14,383 nucleotides of DNA from an uncultured Collinsella sp. (GTDB lineage Bacteria; Actinomycetota; Coriobacteriia; Coriobacteriales; Coriobacteriaceae): NCBI GenBank assembly GCA_900550205.1, contig URRJ01000041.1:1-14383 (forward strand), read 5' to 3'. A program made the translations under genes and the position numbers. Below, one piece after another: positions 6,396 through 13,499 of this stretch. The notes under the pieces are model-generated. The model ran no database searches. It saw nothing but the letters and a program-made list of their open reading frames with translations, and had not been told where the DNA came from. Within the stretch, counting starts at the first letter, position 1. Each line of letters opens with the position of its first letter.

Positions 6396-6866
6396 TCAGC
6401 GGTTGCGTTCCTTGAGCGCACGATCAATCTCACGCTGAACGTCGCGCTTGGTCATGTCTTCGCGCTTGTCGTAGAGCTTTTTGCCGCGGCCCAGACCCAG
6501 CAGCAGCTTTACGCGGCCGTCGGTATTAAAGTAGAGCTCCAGCGGCACCAACGCATAACCGCGATTGCGTAGCTTGCCGTCAAGAAAATCAATCTCCTTG
6601 CGATGCAGCAGCAGACGACGCCGACGATCGGGATCACGATTCCACACGCCACCATGGCTATAAGGGTGAATATGCAGGCCCACGAGCCAGCACTCGCCGC
6701 CACGAATCAGCGCAAACGTGTCGGTGATCTGGCAGGCACGCTCGCGAATCGACTTGACCTCAGTGCCGCTCAGTTCGATGCCGCACTCAAACGTCTCGTC
6801 GATAAAGTACTCGTGATGTGCCGAACGATTCTTGGAGATGAGCTTGCGCTCGCGCTTACTGGGCAT
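6396..6866 (-). CDS. smpB: SsrA-binding protein SmpB
   Basis: SmpB binds tmRNA and brings it to stalled ribosomes for trans-translation. The 156-residue length is close to the usual 150-160. Family blocks are present: GIELSGTEVKSIR (29-41), HIHPYSHGG (65-73), the RNA-binding GLGRGKKLYDKRE (124-136), and a basic C-terminal tail ending in LKERNR that would reach the decoding centre. I chose the ATG at 6864-6866 because AAGGAGG lies 7 bases upstream and the protein then begins with the usual basic MPSKRERKLISKNR. It overlaps the last 11 bases of the TPR gene, so translation is probably coupled. RNase R, which works with SmpB and tmRNA, is encoded 3.4 kb upstream on the same strand. No ssrA (tmRNA) gene was recognised in the window. 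Confidence 0.97.
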   Translation of the reverse strand: MPSKRERKLISKNRSAHHEYFIDETFECGIELSGTEVKSIRERACQITDTFALIRGGECWLVGLHIHPYSHGGVWNRDPDRRRRLLLHRKEIDFLDGKLRNRGYALVPLELYFNTDGRVKLLLGLGRGKKLYDKREDMTKRDVQREIDRALKERNR

Positions 6867-7773
6867 CGCCGGCCTCCTTGGCGCCATCGGAACCCTTGCC
6901 CGTAGCTTCGCGTTTAGCCTTGCGCTCGGCGTTGAGCTCCGCGTCGCTCTCACGCACCAGCTTGATGATCGCCGCGCAGGCCTCCTCGCCCACCAGGTCG
7001 CGGGCACGGACCGTCAGACGCGTCGCCTCCTGCTTGTCGCCGTCGCTCGCGGCATCGGTCGCACACATGATCAGGCAAATGGCAATCTCGGCCGAAGGCG
7101 AGGTCGGTACGCCCTGCAGGCTCAGCTCGCCCATCACGTGCTCGTCGCTCTCCTCGGCGGCATCGGGATAGGCAGCATGAATCTTGTTGAGCAGGCGCGT
7201 CGTATGCGCATCGCCAGGCGCAAGGCGCAGGGCCAAGCGGGCACAACCCACGGCGGCCGAGACGTTCTCGGTCTCGGGCTCCAAGAAGTACTGCCCCAGG
7301 TTGGCATAGGCGCGGGCGGCACACTTACCGTCGCTCGCACGCTCCAGCACCGAAAACGAAAGCGAAGCCCACTCCTGCTTGTCCTCGAGCGCGCGGAACA
7401 GCTCGGCAAGGTCCAAGCGATAGTTGCAGTTCATAGGATCCCAGCGCACGGCCTGCATCAGAGCATTACGGGCACTCACATAATCCTGTTGGCGAATGTA
7501 GGCGAATGCCATGTCGGAATACAGACGGTCAAACGGCACCTCGACCTGAACCAGCTCGCGCGGATCCTTTTCCACGCGACGGTAGGCCAGGCGCTCAAAC
7601 TTGCTATCAAAGCTAAAGTACTGACGGTTCTCCTCCGTCTTGCACTCGGCGTCGATATACTCCTCGGCAAGCTCCACCAGACGCTCCAGCAGCGGTGTCG
7701 CCGTGGCTAAGTCTCCCTGCGCCAGATAGTTCTCGGCATACGTGATGTCTTGTAGGCTGATGGGCAGATCCAT
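6856..7773 (-). CDS. Tetratricopeptide-repeat protein of unknown function
   Basis: A 305-residue, probably cytoplasmic protein with no signal peptide or membrane segment. It reads as helical repeats of TPR type. The clearest repeat is residues 79-112 (SDMAFAYIRQQDYVSARNAL within it, ending in WDP); another lies at about 152-186 (YANLGQYF, then ALRLAPGD). The C-terminal 30 residues are highly charged and Ala/Gly/Lys-rich, likely disordered. The ATG at 7771-7773 has GAGGAG 5 bases upstream. The stop overlaps the smpB start by 11 bases, so the two are co-transcribed. That suggests, but does not show, a link to translation or protein quality control. I do not recognise a specific function. Confidence 0.85.
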   Translation of the reverse strand: MDLPISLQDITYAENYLAQGDLATATPLLERLVELAEEYIDAECKTEENRQYFSFDSKFERLAYRRVEKDPRELVQVEVPFDRLYSDMAFAYIRQQDYVSARNALMQAVRWDPMNCNYRLDLAELFRALEDKQEWASLSFSVLERASDGKCAARAYANLGQYFLEPETENVSAAVGCARLALRLAPGDAHTTRLLNKIHAAYPDAAEESDEHVMGELSLQGVPTSPSAEIAICLIMCATDAASDGDKQEATRLTVRARDLVGEEACAAIIKLVRESDAELNAERKAKREATGKGSDGAKEAGDAQ

Positions 7774-7829
7774 GGCAACTCCTCGGTCCAGGTGAAACGC
7801 AGCTCATTCCACGCAAGCGGTGTATACAC

Positions 7830-7858
7830 AAAGCCCGGGTCTCTTACGAGGCCCGGGC
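7830..7858 (-). terminator. Terminator of the tRNA operon
   Basis: The stem GCCCGGGTCTC/GAGGCCCGGGC (7833-7843 with 7848-7858) has a 4-base loop and one internal non-Watson-Crick pair. On the minus strand it follows tRNA-Glu by about 10 bases and ends in a short TTT. It also separates the tRNAs from the TPR gene. The U-tract is weak, so efficiency is uncertain. The palindrome GTGTATACAC sits just beyond at 7820-7829. Confidence 0.6.
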
Positions 7859-7868
7859 ATTCATTTTG

Positions 7869-7945
7869 TGGTAGCCCGTACCAGATTCGAACTGGTGATC
7901 TCCGCCTTGAGAGGGCGGCGTCCTAAACCGCTAGACGAACGGGCC
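7869..7945 (-). tRNA. tRNA-Glu (anticodon CUC)
   Basis: The 77-base minus-strand sequence folds into a full cloverleaf with encoded CCA: acceptor GGCCCGT/ACGGGCT, D stem GTCT/GGAC, anticodon stem CCGCC/GGCGG with loop CTCTCAA, a 5-base variable loop, and T stem ACCAG/CTGGT with loop TTCGAAT. Anticodon CUC reads GAG (Glu). It follows tRNA-Gln by 17 bases in the same transcript. Confidence 0.97.
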
Positions 7946-7962
7946 ATATGTAGCAAATGCAA

Positions 7963-8036
7963 TGGCTGGGATGGAGGGAGTCGAACCCCCATTGACGGAA
8001 CCAGAATCCGCTGTCCTGCCATTAGACGACATCCCA
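7963..8036 (-). tRNA. tRNA-Gln (anticodon CUG)
   Basis: The 74-base minus-strand cloverleaf has acceptor TGGGATG/CATCCCA, discriminator G, encoded CCA, D stem GTCT/GGAC, anticodon stem GCGGA/TCCGT with loop TTCTGGT, and T loop TTCGACT. Anticodon CUG reads CAG (Gln). The U1-A72 pair and G73 are typical of glutamine tRNAs. It is the first gene of the two-tRNA operon. Confidence 0.97.
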
Positions 8037-8080
8037 ATGACTGCATCGCTGCGCTCGGCTGTGCCTTTGCGCAAGAATGA

Positions 8081-8109
8081 AATATACGGGAAGACCCGTC
8101 GTGACGCAA
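8081..8109 (-). promoter_or_regulatory. Promoter of the tRNA-Gln/tRNA-Glu operon
   Basis: On the minus strand TTGCGT (8104-8109) and TATATT (8081-8086) have an ideal 17-base spacing, about 45 bases before tRNA-Gln. Directly upstream of the -35 is an A/T-rich tract (8115-8135, with runs of A on this strand), like the UP element of strong stable-RNA promoters. A near-perfect palindrome, GGCCAAATTGGCC (8137-8149), lies just beyond it. Confidence 0.7.
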
Positions 8110-8312
8110 GCCCCATTTTTAACTTTTTTGAAATTCGGCCAAATTGGCCCGATTTAGCCCGACCCGTGAAGGACCTGTGGAGCTAGCCACCGCACACGAA
8201 GGGCAGAACACCGCGAACGGTAGCCGTCGACCGTTGGCAGATTCTATCGCGAAAACGATAGCACCAGGTAACACAATCGAAGCGACAATAATTGCGTAGA
8301 CATCGAGGCGCT

Positions 8313-8723
8313 ATGGACGAAGAGCTGGATTACCTATGGGAGACCTTGGGGCTCGAGATATCCGCCGGACCTTGGCCCGACCGGGACAAAATCCACCCCA
8401 CGCTGCGCCCCGCCATCACGGTGATGCAAGCGGAATACCGTCACGCCTCGTTTTTAATTATGCGGACGTCATGGCACGCGGCGCTCCCCGACCTCAAGCG
8501 CATCCAGGCGAGCCTCGTCGAGTTATCCGGCATGCCGACCGTCATATCCGAGACGCATCTGGAGCGACGACAGCGCGAACGCCTGCAGCGACAGCGGATT
8601 CCGTTTATCTGCTCCGGCGTTCAGGCATACTTACCCTTTATGGACGAAGAGTACTGGAGCGACACGCCCGACAAGCACGTAAAGATCTACGACCCACACG
8701 AATGGGCACGGCTGGAGGATTAG
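8313..8723 (+). CDS. Hypothetical protein, 136 aa
   Basis: A small soluble protein with no signal peptide or membrane segment. The strongest motif is a basic, helical stretch followed by a beta-like core: THLERRQRERLQRQ (81-94), then RIPFICSGVQAYLPFM (95-110). Arg/Lys-rich followed by IPFI...GxQxYLPF recalls a motif I associate with winged-helix regulator-like proteins of Gram-positives, but no HTH follows here and the protein ends soon after, so the link is weak. The ATG at 8313 has a modest GAGG 5 bases upstream; a TTG at 8292 would add 7 residues. Apart from mntH it is the only plus-strand gene, standing alone between the tRNA promoter and a hairpin array. I do not recognise a function. 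Confidence 0.7.
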   Translation: MDEELDYLWETLGLEISAGPWPDRDKIHPTLRPAITVMQAEYRHASFLIMRTSWHAALPDLKRIQASLVELSGMPTVISETHLERRQRERLQRQRIPFICSGVQAYLPFMDEEYWSDTPDKHVKIYDPHEWARLED

Positions 8724-8938
8724 CGCATATGCCCGCCAGCCGGGATAGTGCGCATGCCCGCCAACCGGAAAGCTCATCCCGGAATTTGCGTCCAAAACGG
8801 GACGCGCTTTCCCCTAGAGGCCCCAAGCGGAAACCGTATCCCAGATTTCGCGCTCAAACTGGGATACGGTTTCCGCTAGCCACTTCAACCGGAAACCGTG
8901 TCCCAGAATCAGCGCTCGAAACGGGACGCACTTTCCGC
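8723..8938. repeat. Second hairpin-repeat family, three units with 62-bp period
   Basis: Three related inverted repeats begin at 8765, 8827 and 8889, exactly 62 bases apart. The middle unit is perfect: 19-base arms at 8826-8844 and 8859-8877 (AGCGGAAACCGTATCCCAG and its complement) around a 14-base loop. The first (8767-8812) and third (8889-8938) units have imperfect stems but share GGAAA...TCCC arms and a loop of the type TTNGCGCTC-AAA. Just before them, 8723-8745 and 8750-8770 are direct repeats built on GCGCAT and GCCCGCCA, perhaps a decayed unit. The array fills the gap between a plus-strand stop (8723) and a minus-strand stop (8944), the position typical of REP/BIME-type elements. It is unrelated in sequence to the arrays around mntH. 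Confidence 0.85.
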
Positions 8939-8943
8939 AGCTG

Positions 8944-9303
8944 CTACAGCAGTGCCTGGGTCCAGGCCACTTCCTTAAAGCCGGGGATCGCAAAGTCGTC
9001 GCCCACCAGTAGCGGACGCTTGACCAGCATGCCGTCGGTCGCCAACAGCTCGTAACACTCCTGATCCGTCATGCCTGCGTCCAGGCGCGCCTTCAGGCCA
9101 AGCTCTCGATACTTCATGCCCGACGAGTTAAAGAAGCGACGCACCGGCAGCCCCGAACGCGCAATCCAGGTCGCAAGTTCCTCAGCCGAAGGATTGTCTG
9201 TAACAATATCGCGATCGACGTACTCAGCCCCATGCTCGTCCAACCAGGCCTTGGCCTTTTTACACGTCGAGCATTTGGGATATTCAACAAACAGCACTGC
9301 CAT
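8944..9303 (-). CDS. ArsC/Spx-family thioredoxin-fold protein
   Basis: A 119-residue protein of the ArsC/Spx/YffB family (thioredoxin-like fold). It has EYPKCSTCKKAKAWL with C11 and C14 forming a CxxC pair near the N-terminus, then RRFFNSSGMKYRELGL (55-70) and the conserved GMLVKRPLLV (91-100) with the family cis-proline region. Spx proteins bind RNA polymerase, ArsC proteins reduce arsenate, and the YffB-like group is of unclear role. Sequence alone does not decide, and there is no arsR or arsB neighbour to support arsenic resistance. The start ATG at 9301-9303 has AAGGG 7-8 bases upstream. A palindrome TGTTTGGCAAACA (9331-9343) just upstream could be an operator. It lies downstream of the recombinase on the same strand with a 164-base gap. 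Confidence 0.85.
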   Translation of the reverse strand: MAVLFVEYPKCSTCKKAKAWLDEHGAEYVDRDIVTDNPSAEELATWIARSGLPVRRFFNSSGMKYRELGLKARLDAGMTDQECYELLATDGMLVKRPLLVGDDFAIPGFKEVAWTQALL

Positions 9304-9467
9304 GGGGATTCCCTTCTTAGAAAAGACAAGTGTTTGGCAAACAGAGCATCGATGGCCATCTGCGACCGATGCCGATATTGTAGCCAGCGCCGACGTACAG
9401 GCGGTCGCGGTTTTCCATCTTGAGGTTAACGTCTCGTATGGGCGCCAATGGGACGCGCCGCAAACCC

Positions 9468-10073
9468 CTATCCCATCTCGCGCATCCAGCGATCGAATGT
9501 CCCCACGCACACGCCCAGGCGTTTGGCCGCCTGACTCCGCGTGATAGCACCCGCCTCGTAGGTCGTCCGCACGAGGTCAAACTGCGGAGGGCGCGGCTTA
9601 CGAGGCCGACCAAAACGCACACCGCGGGCCTGCGCCGCCGCGATCCCCTCGGCCTGGCGCTGATGGATGTTTTCTCGCTCCACCTGTGCCACGTAGCTCA
9701 GCAGCTGCAAAACGATATCCGCAATCAGCGTGCTTGTCACGTCGGGCGCCCCGTTGCCCTTGGCGCGCGTGTCGAGCAACGGCATGTCCAGCACCACGAT
9801 GGCGGCGCCGAGCTCTTTGGTTATGCGCCGCCATTCCTCGAGAATCTCGCTATAGTTGCGACCCAGCCGATCGATAGAAAGCACCACCAGCACGTCCCCA
9901 TCCCTCAACGCGCACAACAGCTCACGATAGCGAGGGCGGTCGAAGTCCTTGCCGCTGGCGTGGTCGGCAAAAATGTTCTCCGGTTCCACGCCATAGGCGC
10001 TCAGCGCATCCAGTTGCCGATTCAGATTTTGGTCGCGCGAGCTCACGCGCGCATATCCGTATGCCGTTGCCAT
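9468..10073 (-). CDS. Small serine recombinase (resolvase/invertase family)
   Basis: A 201-residue site-specific recombinase that cuts DNA through a serine phosphodiester. The N-terminal catalytic domain shows YGYARVSSRDQ with R9 and nucleophile S11, HASGKDFDRPRY (38-49), SIDRLGRNYSEI (66-77; D68, R69, R72 equivalent to the gamma-delta resolvase active-site residues) and the long E-helix starting near QVERENI (130-136). GVRFGRPRK leads to a C-terminal helix-turn-helix, SQAAKRLGVCVGTFDRW (180-196). Length matches the Hin/gamma-delta class. The ATG at 10071-10073 has a weak GGGGA upstream. No transposase, integrase cargo or invertible segment with matching ends is evident beside it, so it may be a domesticated recombinase or a remnant of a mobile element. 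The hairpin at 10094-10130 lies directly upstream. Confidence 0.93.
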   Translation of the reverse strand: MATAYGYARVSSRDQNLNRQLDALSAYGVEPENIFADHASGKDFDRPRYRELLCALRDGDVLVVLSIDRLGRNYSEILEEWRRITKELGAAIVVLDMPLLDTRAKGNGAPDVTSTLIADIVLQLLSYVAQVERENIHQRQAEGIAAAQARGVRFGRPRKPRPPQFDLVRTTYEAGAITRSQAAKRLGVCVGTFDRWMREMG

Positions 10074-10093
10074 GTCATCCCCGCTCTCTCGTG

Positions 10094-10130
10094 AACCTGC
10101 CAAAAAGGGACAGGTTTATTTTGGTAGGTT
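10094..10130. repeat. Hairpin upstream of the recombinase gene
   Basis: AACCTGCCAAAA (10094-10105) and TTTTGGTAGGTT (10119-10130) form a 12-bp stem with one G-T pair and a 13-base loop. The loop contains GGGACAGGTTT, whose CAGGTT can instead pair with AACCTG of the left arm, giving an alternative fold. The segment AAAAAGGGACAGGTTTATTT looks like an intergenic repeat I recall from other bacterial genomes, but that needs a search. Confidence 0.6.
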
Positions 10131-10194
10131 TTATCTCCCATATCGCAAGCGGAAGGGCAAACGAGCGCGTGGCAAGACAATCGAGCAGCCACAT

Positions 10195-10225
10195 AAAAAA
10201 TGGGCGGCCCAAAAGACCGCCCCAT
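10195..10225 (-). terminator. Intrinsic terminator of rnr
   Basis: On the minus strand ATGGGGCGGTC pairs with GGCCGCCCAT (one bulged G, one G-U) around a short loop and is followed by six T. It lies 25 bases past the rnr stop, so the recombinase gene is transcribed separately. Confidence 0.85.
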
Positions 10226-10249
10226 TCTCTACCAGCCACCAAGCCCCAG

Positions 10250-12385
10250 CTAGTGGATAAGCTTAAAGTCAAGATGCCCACGCGTGGTATTGACGCGCGA
10301 AACCTCGATAATCACGCGCTGCCCCAGCTCATAGCGGGTCCCCGTGTCGGCACCTGTGAGCGTGAGCGCGTCCTCGTCAAACTCGAACCACTCGTTGCCC
10401 AGGCTCTTAATTGAAACCAGGCCCTCGACCTGCGTCAGATCCAGGCGTACGAACAGGCCCATGCTGCTGACCCACGAGACCGTTCCGGCATAGCGCTCGC
10501 CCAGGCGATCCTCGTAGTACTGGGCAATCTTGATCTTTTGCGTCGCATGGCTGGCGGCATCGGCCGCACGCTCCGCATCGCTGCACGCACGGCAAATCTG
10601 CGGCAGAATGCGTGGCAGGGACTCGCGACCTTTACCGATGAGCCGGGGCGTGCGTACCAAGGCGTCCTTGCCGCCCAGCTGCTCATAGGCCAGCTGCAGC
10701 TTGAGCACGCGGTGCACCACCAAATCGGGATAGCGGCGGATAGGACTCGTAAAGTGGCAGTAGCACGGCGCGGCAAGCGCAAAGTGCCCCTCGTTGCGCG
10801 GCTTGTACAGTGCGCGCTGCATGCTGCGCAACAGCAGCGTGTTAACAAGCGGCGCGTTGGCCGTGCCAGCCGCGGCGTCAACCGCAGCCTGCAGCTCATC
10901 GGGACTTCCCAAGGCAATACCAGCCGCACGGCGGTCGTCGATGATGCCCAGCTGCGCCAGCGCTACGGCGGCACCGTGCAGGCTGTCGGGACTGGGATCA
11001 TCGTGTACGCGATAGCAAGCCTCAATGTCGCGGTCGGCCAGCCACTCGGCCACGCACTCGTTGGCGAGCAGCATGGCCTCCTCGATCAGCGACGTGGCAC
11101 ATGAGCGCTCGCGGGCCACGATCTGCACGGGCACGCCGTCCTCGTCCAAGAGCGCACGGATCTCGGCCGTATCAAAGTCAACCGAACCACGCACGCGACG
11201 AATGCGGCGGCGGAGCTCCGCGAGCTCGTTGGCGGCAACCAAAAAATCACCCAGGTCGACGTTATAGCCGCGGGCTGCCTCTTCGCATGCAAGCCCGCGC
11301 TCAAGCGCCTCCTCGCGCGAGGCCTCGGCAGCCGCAACATCCTCGGCGGCACCCTCCAGCACCGAATACTCCACCGCGCCGGCACGCACCAGCAGCGCCT
11401 CGGCGCCATCATAGTCCATGCGCACACGCGAGCGAATCACGCTGGGATACGGGTCGTACTGGCGCACGCGGCCCTGCGCGTCGAGCTCAATGTCGACGGT
11501 AAACGCCAAGCGGTCCTCGTCGGGACGAAGCGAACACAGGTCATTAGACAGGCGCTCGGGCAGCATGGGGAGTACACGATCGGCAAGATACACCGACGTC
11601 GTGCGATGACGAGCCTCAAGATCGATATGCCCGTCCCACGCCACATAGTGCGAGACGTCGGCGATATGGACGCCCAGTTTGTAGCCACCCTCGGGCGTAC
11701 GCTCCAGCGAAATGGCATCGTCAAAGTCGCGCGCGTCGACCGGGTCAATCGTGATGACAAAGCGGTCGCGCAGGTCGCGGCGAAGCGGATCCTTGAGCGC
11801 CGCGGCCACGTCGAGCGAAAGAGCCTCGGCCTCGGCAAGCGCGGCCTCGGGATAGCTGTCGGTATAGCCATAACGCGCCATCACATACTGAACGCCCAAA
11901 TCGGGCGCGTCATCGCCGCCAATGCGGCGATCGATTGTCACCGTGCCCGATTCCAGACGCGTCGGATACGTTAGAATGCGCGCAACGACAATATCGCCAG
12001 GATGCACGTCCAAGCGTTCGGCAGAAGTGTCCTCGGGCAAAATAAAGAAGTCGGCCTTCAGGCGCGAATCGAGCGGCTCGATCACCCCGAGTGGACCAGC
12101 AGTCTGATACGTGCCCACCACGCTGATGGCGGCGCGCTCGACGACGCCTTCGATCACGGCGCGACGCTCACCATGCGGGCTGTTCTTAATGCTCACGGCA
12201 ACGGTATCGCCATCCATGATCTCGCGCTTGCCGCGGCCCATGACCTTGTAGTCGCCGTTTTCGGTTATGACATAGGCACTGTGTTCATGGAGCTGCACGC
12301 GGCCAGTCAGGCTCGGACGACGCTCGCTGCGCACCGGCCCGCGCTTATTGCGAGCTCCACGCTTATGCTTGTTATTGCGCCCCAT
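10250..12385 (-). CDS. rnr: Ribonuclease R (3'-5' exoribonuclease, RNB family)
   Basis: RNase R degrades structured RNA from the 3' end and, with SmpB and tmRNA, removes mRNA from stalled ribosomes. The 711-residue protein has the full domain order: a basic N-terminus (MGRNNKHKRGARNKRG), OB-type cold-shock domains (about 25-160), the RNB catalytic domain with IDPVDARDFDDA (D214, D220, D222 and D223 are the metal-binding aspartates), HIADVSHYV and SPIRRYPDLVVHR, and an S1 domain at about 625-711 (YAGTVSWVSSMGLFVRL ... GHLDFKLI). The usual long lysine-rich C-terminal tail of E. coli RNase R is absent, as in many Gram-positives. The ATG at 12383-12385 has AAGGAGG 5 bases upstream. It has its own terminator. 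smpB is on the same strand but 3.4 kb downstream. Confidence 0.97.
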   Translation of the reverse strand: MGRNNKHKRGARNKRGPVRSERRPSLTGRVQLHEHSAYVITENGDYKVMGRGKREIMDGDTVAVSIKNSPHGERRAVIEGVVERAAISVVGTYQTAGPLGVIEPLDSRLKADFFILPEDTSAERLDVHPGDIVVARILTYPTRLESGTVTIDRRIGGDDAPDLGVQYVMARYGYTDSYPEAALAEAEALSLDVAAALKDPLRRDLRDRFVITIDPVDARDFDDAISLERTPEGGYKLGVHIADVSHYVAWDGHIDLEARHRTTSVYLADRVLPMLPERLSNDLCSLRPDEDRLAFTVDIELDAQGRVRQYDPYPSVIRSRVRMDYDGAEALLVRAGAVEYSVLEGAAEDVAAAEASREEALERGLACEEAARGYNVDLGDFLVAANELAELRRRIRRVRGSVDFDTAEIRALLDEDGVPVQIVARERSCATSLIEEAMLLANECVAEWLADRDIEACYRVHDDPSPDSLHGAAVALAQLGIIDDRRAAGIALGSPDELQAAVDAAAGTANAPLVNTLLLRSMQRALYKPRNEGHFALAAPCYCHFTSPIRRYPDLVVHRVLKLQLAYEQLGGKDALVRTPRLIGKGRESLPRILPQICRACSDAERAADAASHATQKIKIAQYYEDRLGERYAGTVSWVSSMGLFVRLDLTQVEGLVSIKSLGNEWFEFDEDALTLTGADTGTRYELGQRVIIEVSRVNTTRGHLDFKLIH

Positions 12386-12446
12386 AGCGCCTCCTTGCTA
12401 TCGATTGCCGTTTACATTTCAAGAGTCTACCCAAATGACCCCTAGA

Positions 12447-12509
12447 GGACGGAGGAAAACGGATCACTCGAATCGAACGACCCCCTAAGTGATCCGTTTT
12501 TTCCCGTCC
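12447..12509. repeat. Hairpin repeat between ftsX and rnr
   Basis: The core AACGGATCACT (12458-12468) pairs perfectly with AGTGATCCGTT (12488-12498). The stem continues outward with gaps through GGAAAA/TTTTTTCC and GGACGG/CGTCC. Because A- and T-runs flank the core, it could act as a terminator in either direction. It lies about 60 bases upstream of rnr and 70 past the ftsX stop. Its left arm shares GGACGGAGGAAAA with 5370-5382 next to the rubredoxin terminator, so it may be a dispersed repeat. No clear rnr promoter was found downstream of it. Confidence 0.7.
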
Positions 12510-12519
12510 CCGGGGGATT

Positions 12520-12554
12520 AAAAAAACGGGCCGCCCCAAAAGGAACGACCCGTT
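12520..12554 (-). terminator. Intrinsic terminator of ftsEX
   Basis: On the minus strand AACGGGTCGTTCC pairs with GGGGCGGCCCGTT over 13 bp (three G-U pairs) around a TTTT loop, followed by seven T. It lies 24 bases past the ftsX stop. This is the strongest terminator in the window. Confidence 0.92.
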
Positions 12555-12578
12555 GGAAGGAACGAATTCCAAGCATGC

Positions 12579-13499
12579 CTACACGCGCAGGTAGCGGCGC
12601 ATGGCGATGGCGGAACCAAAGAGACCGATAATGACGCCGACCAGAATCAGCGCGGCGTAGGTCACCAGGTAGTACTGCATCGGCAGGGCAAACGACATCC
12701 AGCCGATGCTCTCCTGCAGACGCGGAACCATCAGGTTGCGCAGCAGCTCCAGCGCACCGATGGAAAGCAGCGAGCCCAAGATGGCCTGCAGCACGCCCTC
12801 GGTAATGAACGGCCCGCGAATAAAGCCGTTGCTGGCGCCCACCAGGCGCATGATCGCGATCTCGCGGCGACGCGCCGTAATGGACAGGCGAATCGTGTTG
12901 TTGATAAAGATGAACGCGATAAAGGTCAGCAGGCCAACGAGCACCACAGCGGCGATACGGATGTAGTTGGTCACCTGGAACAGGCGGCTCACTTCCTCCT
13001 GGCCATACAGCACGCTCGCGTTGACGTCGCCGTCGTCCGCGATCTTCTGGAAGTCGGCGTTCTTCTTGAGCTTCTTTGCCGTGCTTTCGACCTGAGACGG
13101 GTCATCCATCTCGATCGCAAACGAGGCCGGCAGCGGGTTCTGGCCGTCGAGCGCGCTCATGGTGGCATCGGCGTTACCCGACATCTTGCTCGTGTACTCG
13201 GCCAGCGCGTCGTCCTTGTCCTTATAGGTCACGGACTTCACATTGCTCCACGTCTTGAGCTCGGCCTCAAAGGCCTGAACGTCTGCTTGATCGGCATCAT
13301 CGCTAATAAAGGCGTTGATGACAACCTGATCCTCGACGGTGCCGATCACGGAGTTCAGCATCGCGGAACCCATGATGAACAGGCCGATGATAAACAGCGA
13401 AAGGAAGATCGTGATGACGGCGCCGAGCGAGGTGGTCCAGTTACGGAAGAAGTGGCTCATTGCCTCTTTGAGCGAGTAGCCCACGTTAGTTGGTGCCAT
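12579..13499 (-). CDS. ftsX: Cell division protein FtsX (membrane subunit of FtsEX)
   Basis: FtsX is the membrane partner of the ATPase FtsE. The complex activates peptidoglycan hydrolases at the division site or side wall rather than transporting a substrate. The 306-residue protein has the standard layout: a short cytoplasmic N-terminus, TM1 (about 23-46), a large extracellular domain (about 50-175), then TM2 (180-202), TM3 (236-254) and TM4 (277-299), with ARRREIAIMRLVGAS (209-223) as the conserved cytoplasmic coupling loop. The start ATG at 13497-13499 lies inside the end of ftsE (14-base overlap), so translation is coupled. NYIRIAAVVLVG and FINNTIRLSI are typical of FtsX in Gram-positives. 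A hydrolase partner is not in the window. Confidence 0.96.
   Translation of the reverse strand: MAPTNVGYSLKEAMSHFFRNWTTSLGAVITIFLSLFIIGLFIMGSAMLNSVIGTVEDQVVINAFISDDADQADVQAFEAELKTWSNVKSVTYKDKDDALAEYTSKMSGNADATMSALDGQNPLPASFAIEMDDPSQVESTAKKLKKNADFQKIADDGDVNASVLYGQEEVSRLFQVTNYIRIAAVVLVGLLTFIAFIFINNTIRLSITARRREIAIMRLVGASNGFIRGPFITEGVLQAILGSLLSIGALELLRNLMVPRLQESIGWMSFALPMQYYLVTYAALILVGVIIGLFGSAIAMRRYLRV

Noticed and set aside
6832..7710. Plus-strand 292-codon open frame opposite the TPR gene
   Set aside because: Antisense shadow; the minus-strand gene has a good ribosome binding site, TPR pattern and overlap with smpB.
7869..8036. tRNA genes as an integration site for a genomic island
   Set aside because: I saw no direct repeat of a tRNA 3' end in the window, and the only recombinase is a small serine type, not a tRNA-targeting tyrosine integrase.
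6191..8291. ssrA (tmRNA) near smpB
   Set aside because: No tmRNA-like acceptor ends with a tag-coding frame were found; the only CCA-ended RNAs are the Gln and Glu tRNAs.
9317..9418. Small 33-residue minus-strand frame between the recombinase and the ArsC/Spx-like gene
   Set aside because: It has no ribosome binding site and no recognisable similarity. The 164-base gap otherwise holds only a small GGCGC/GCGCC hairpin and the TGTTTGGCAAACA palindrome.
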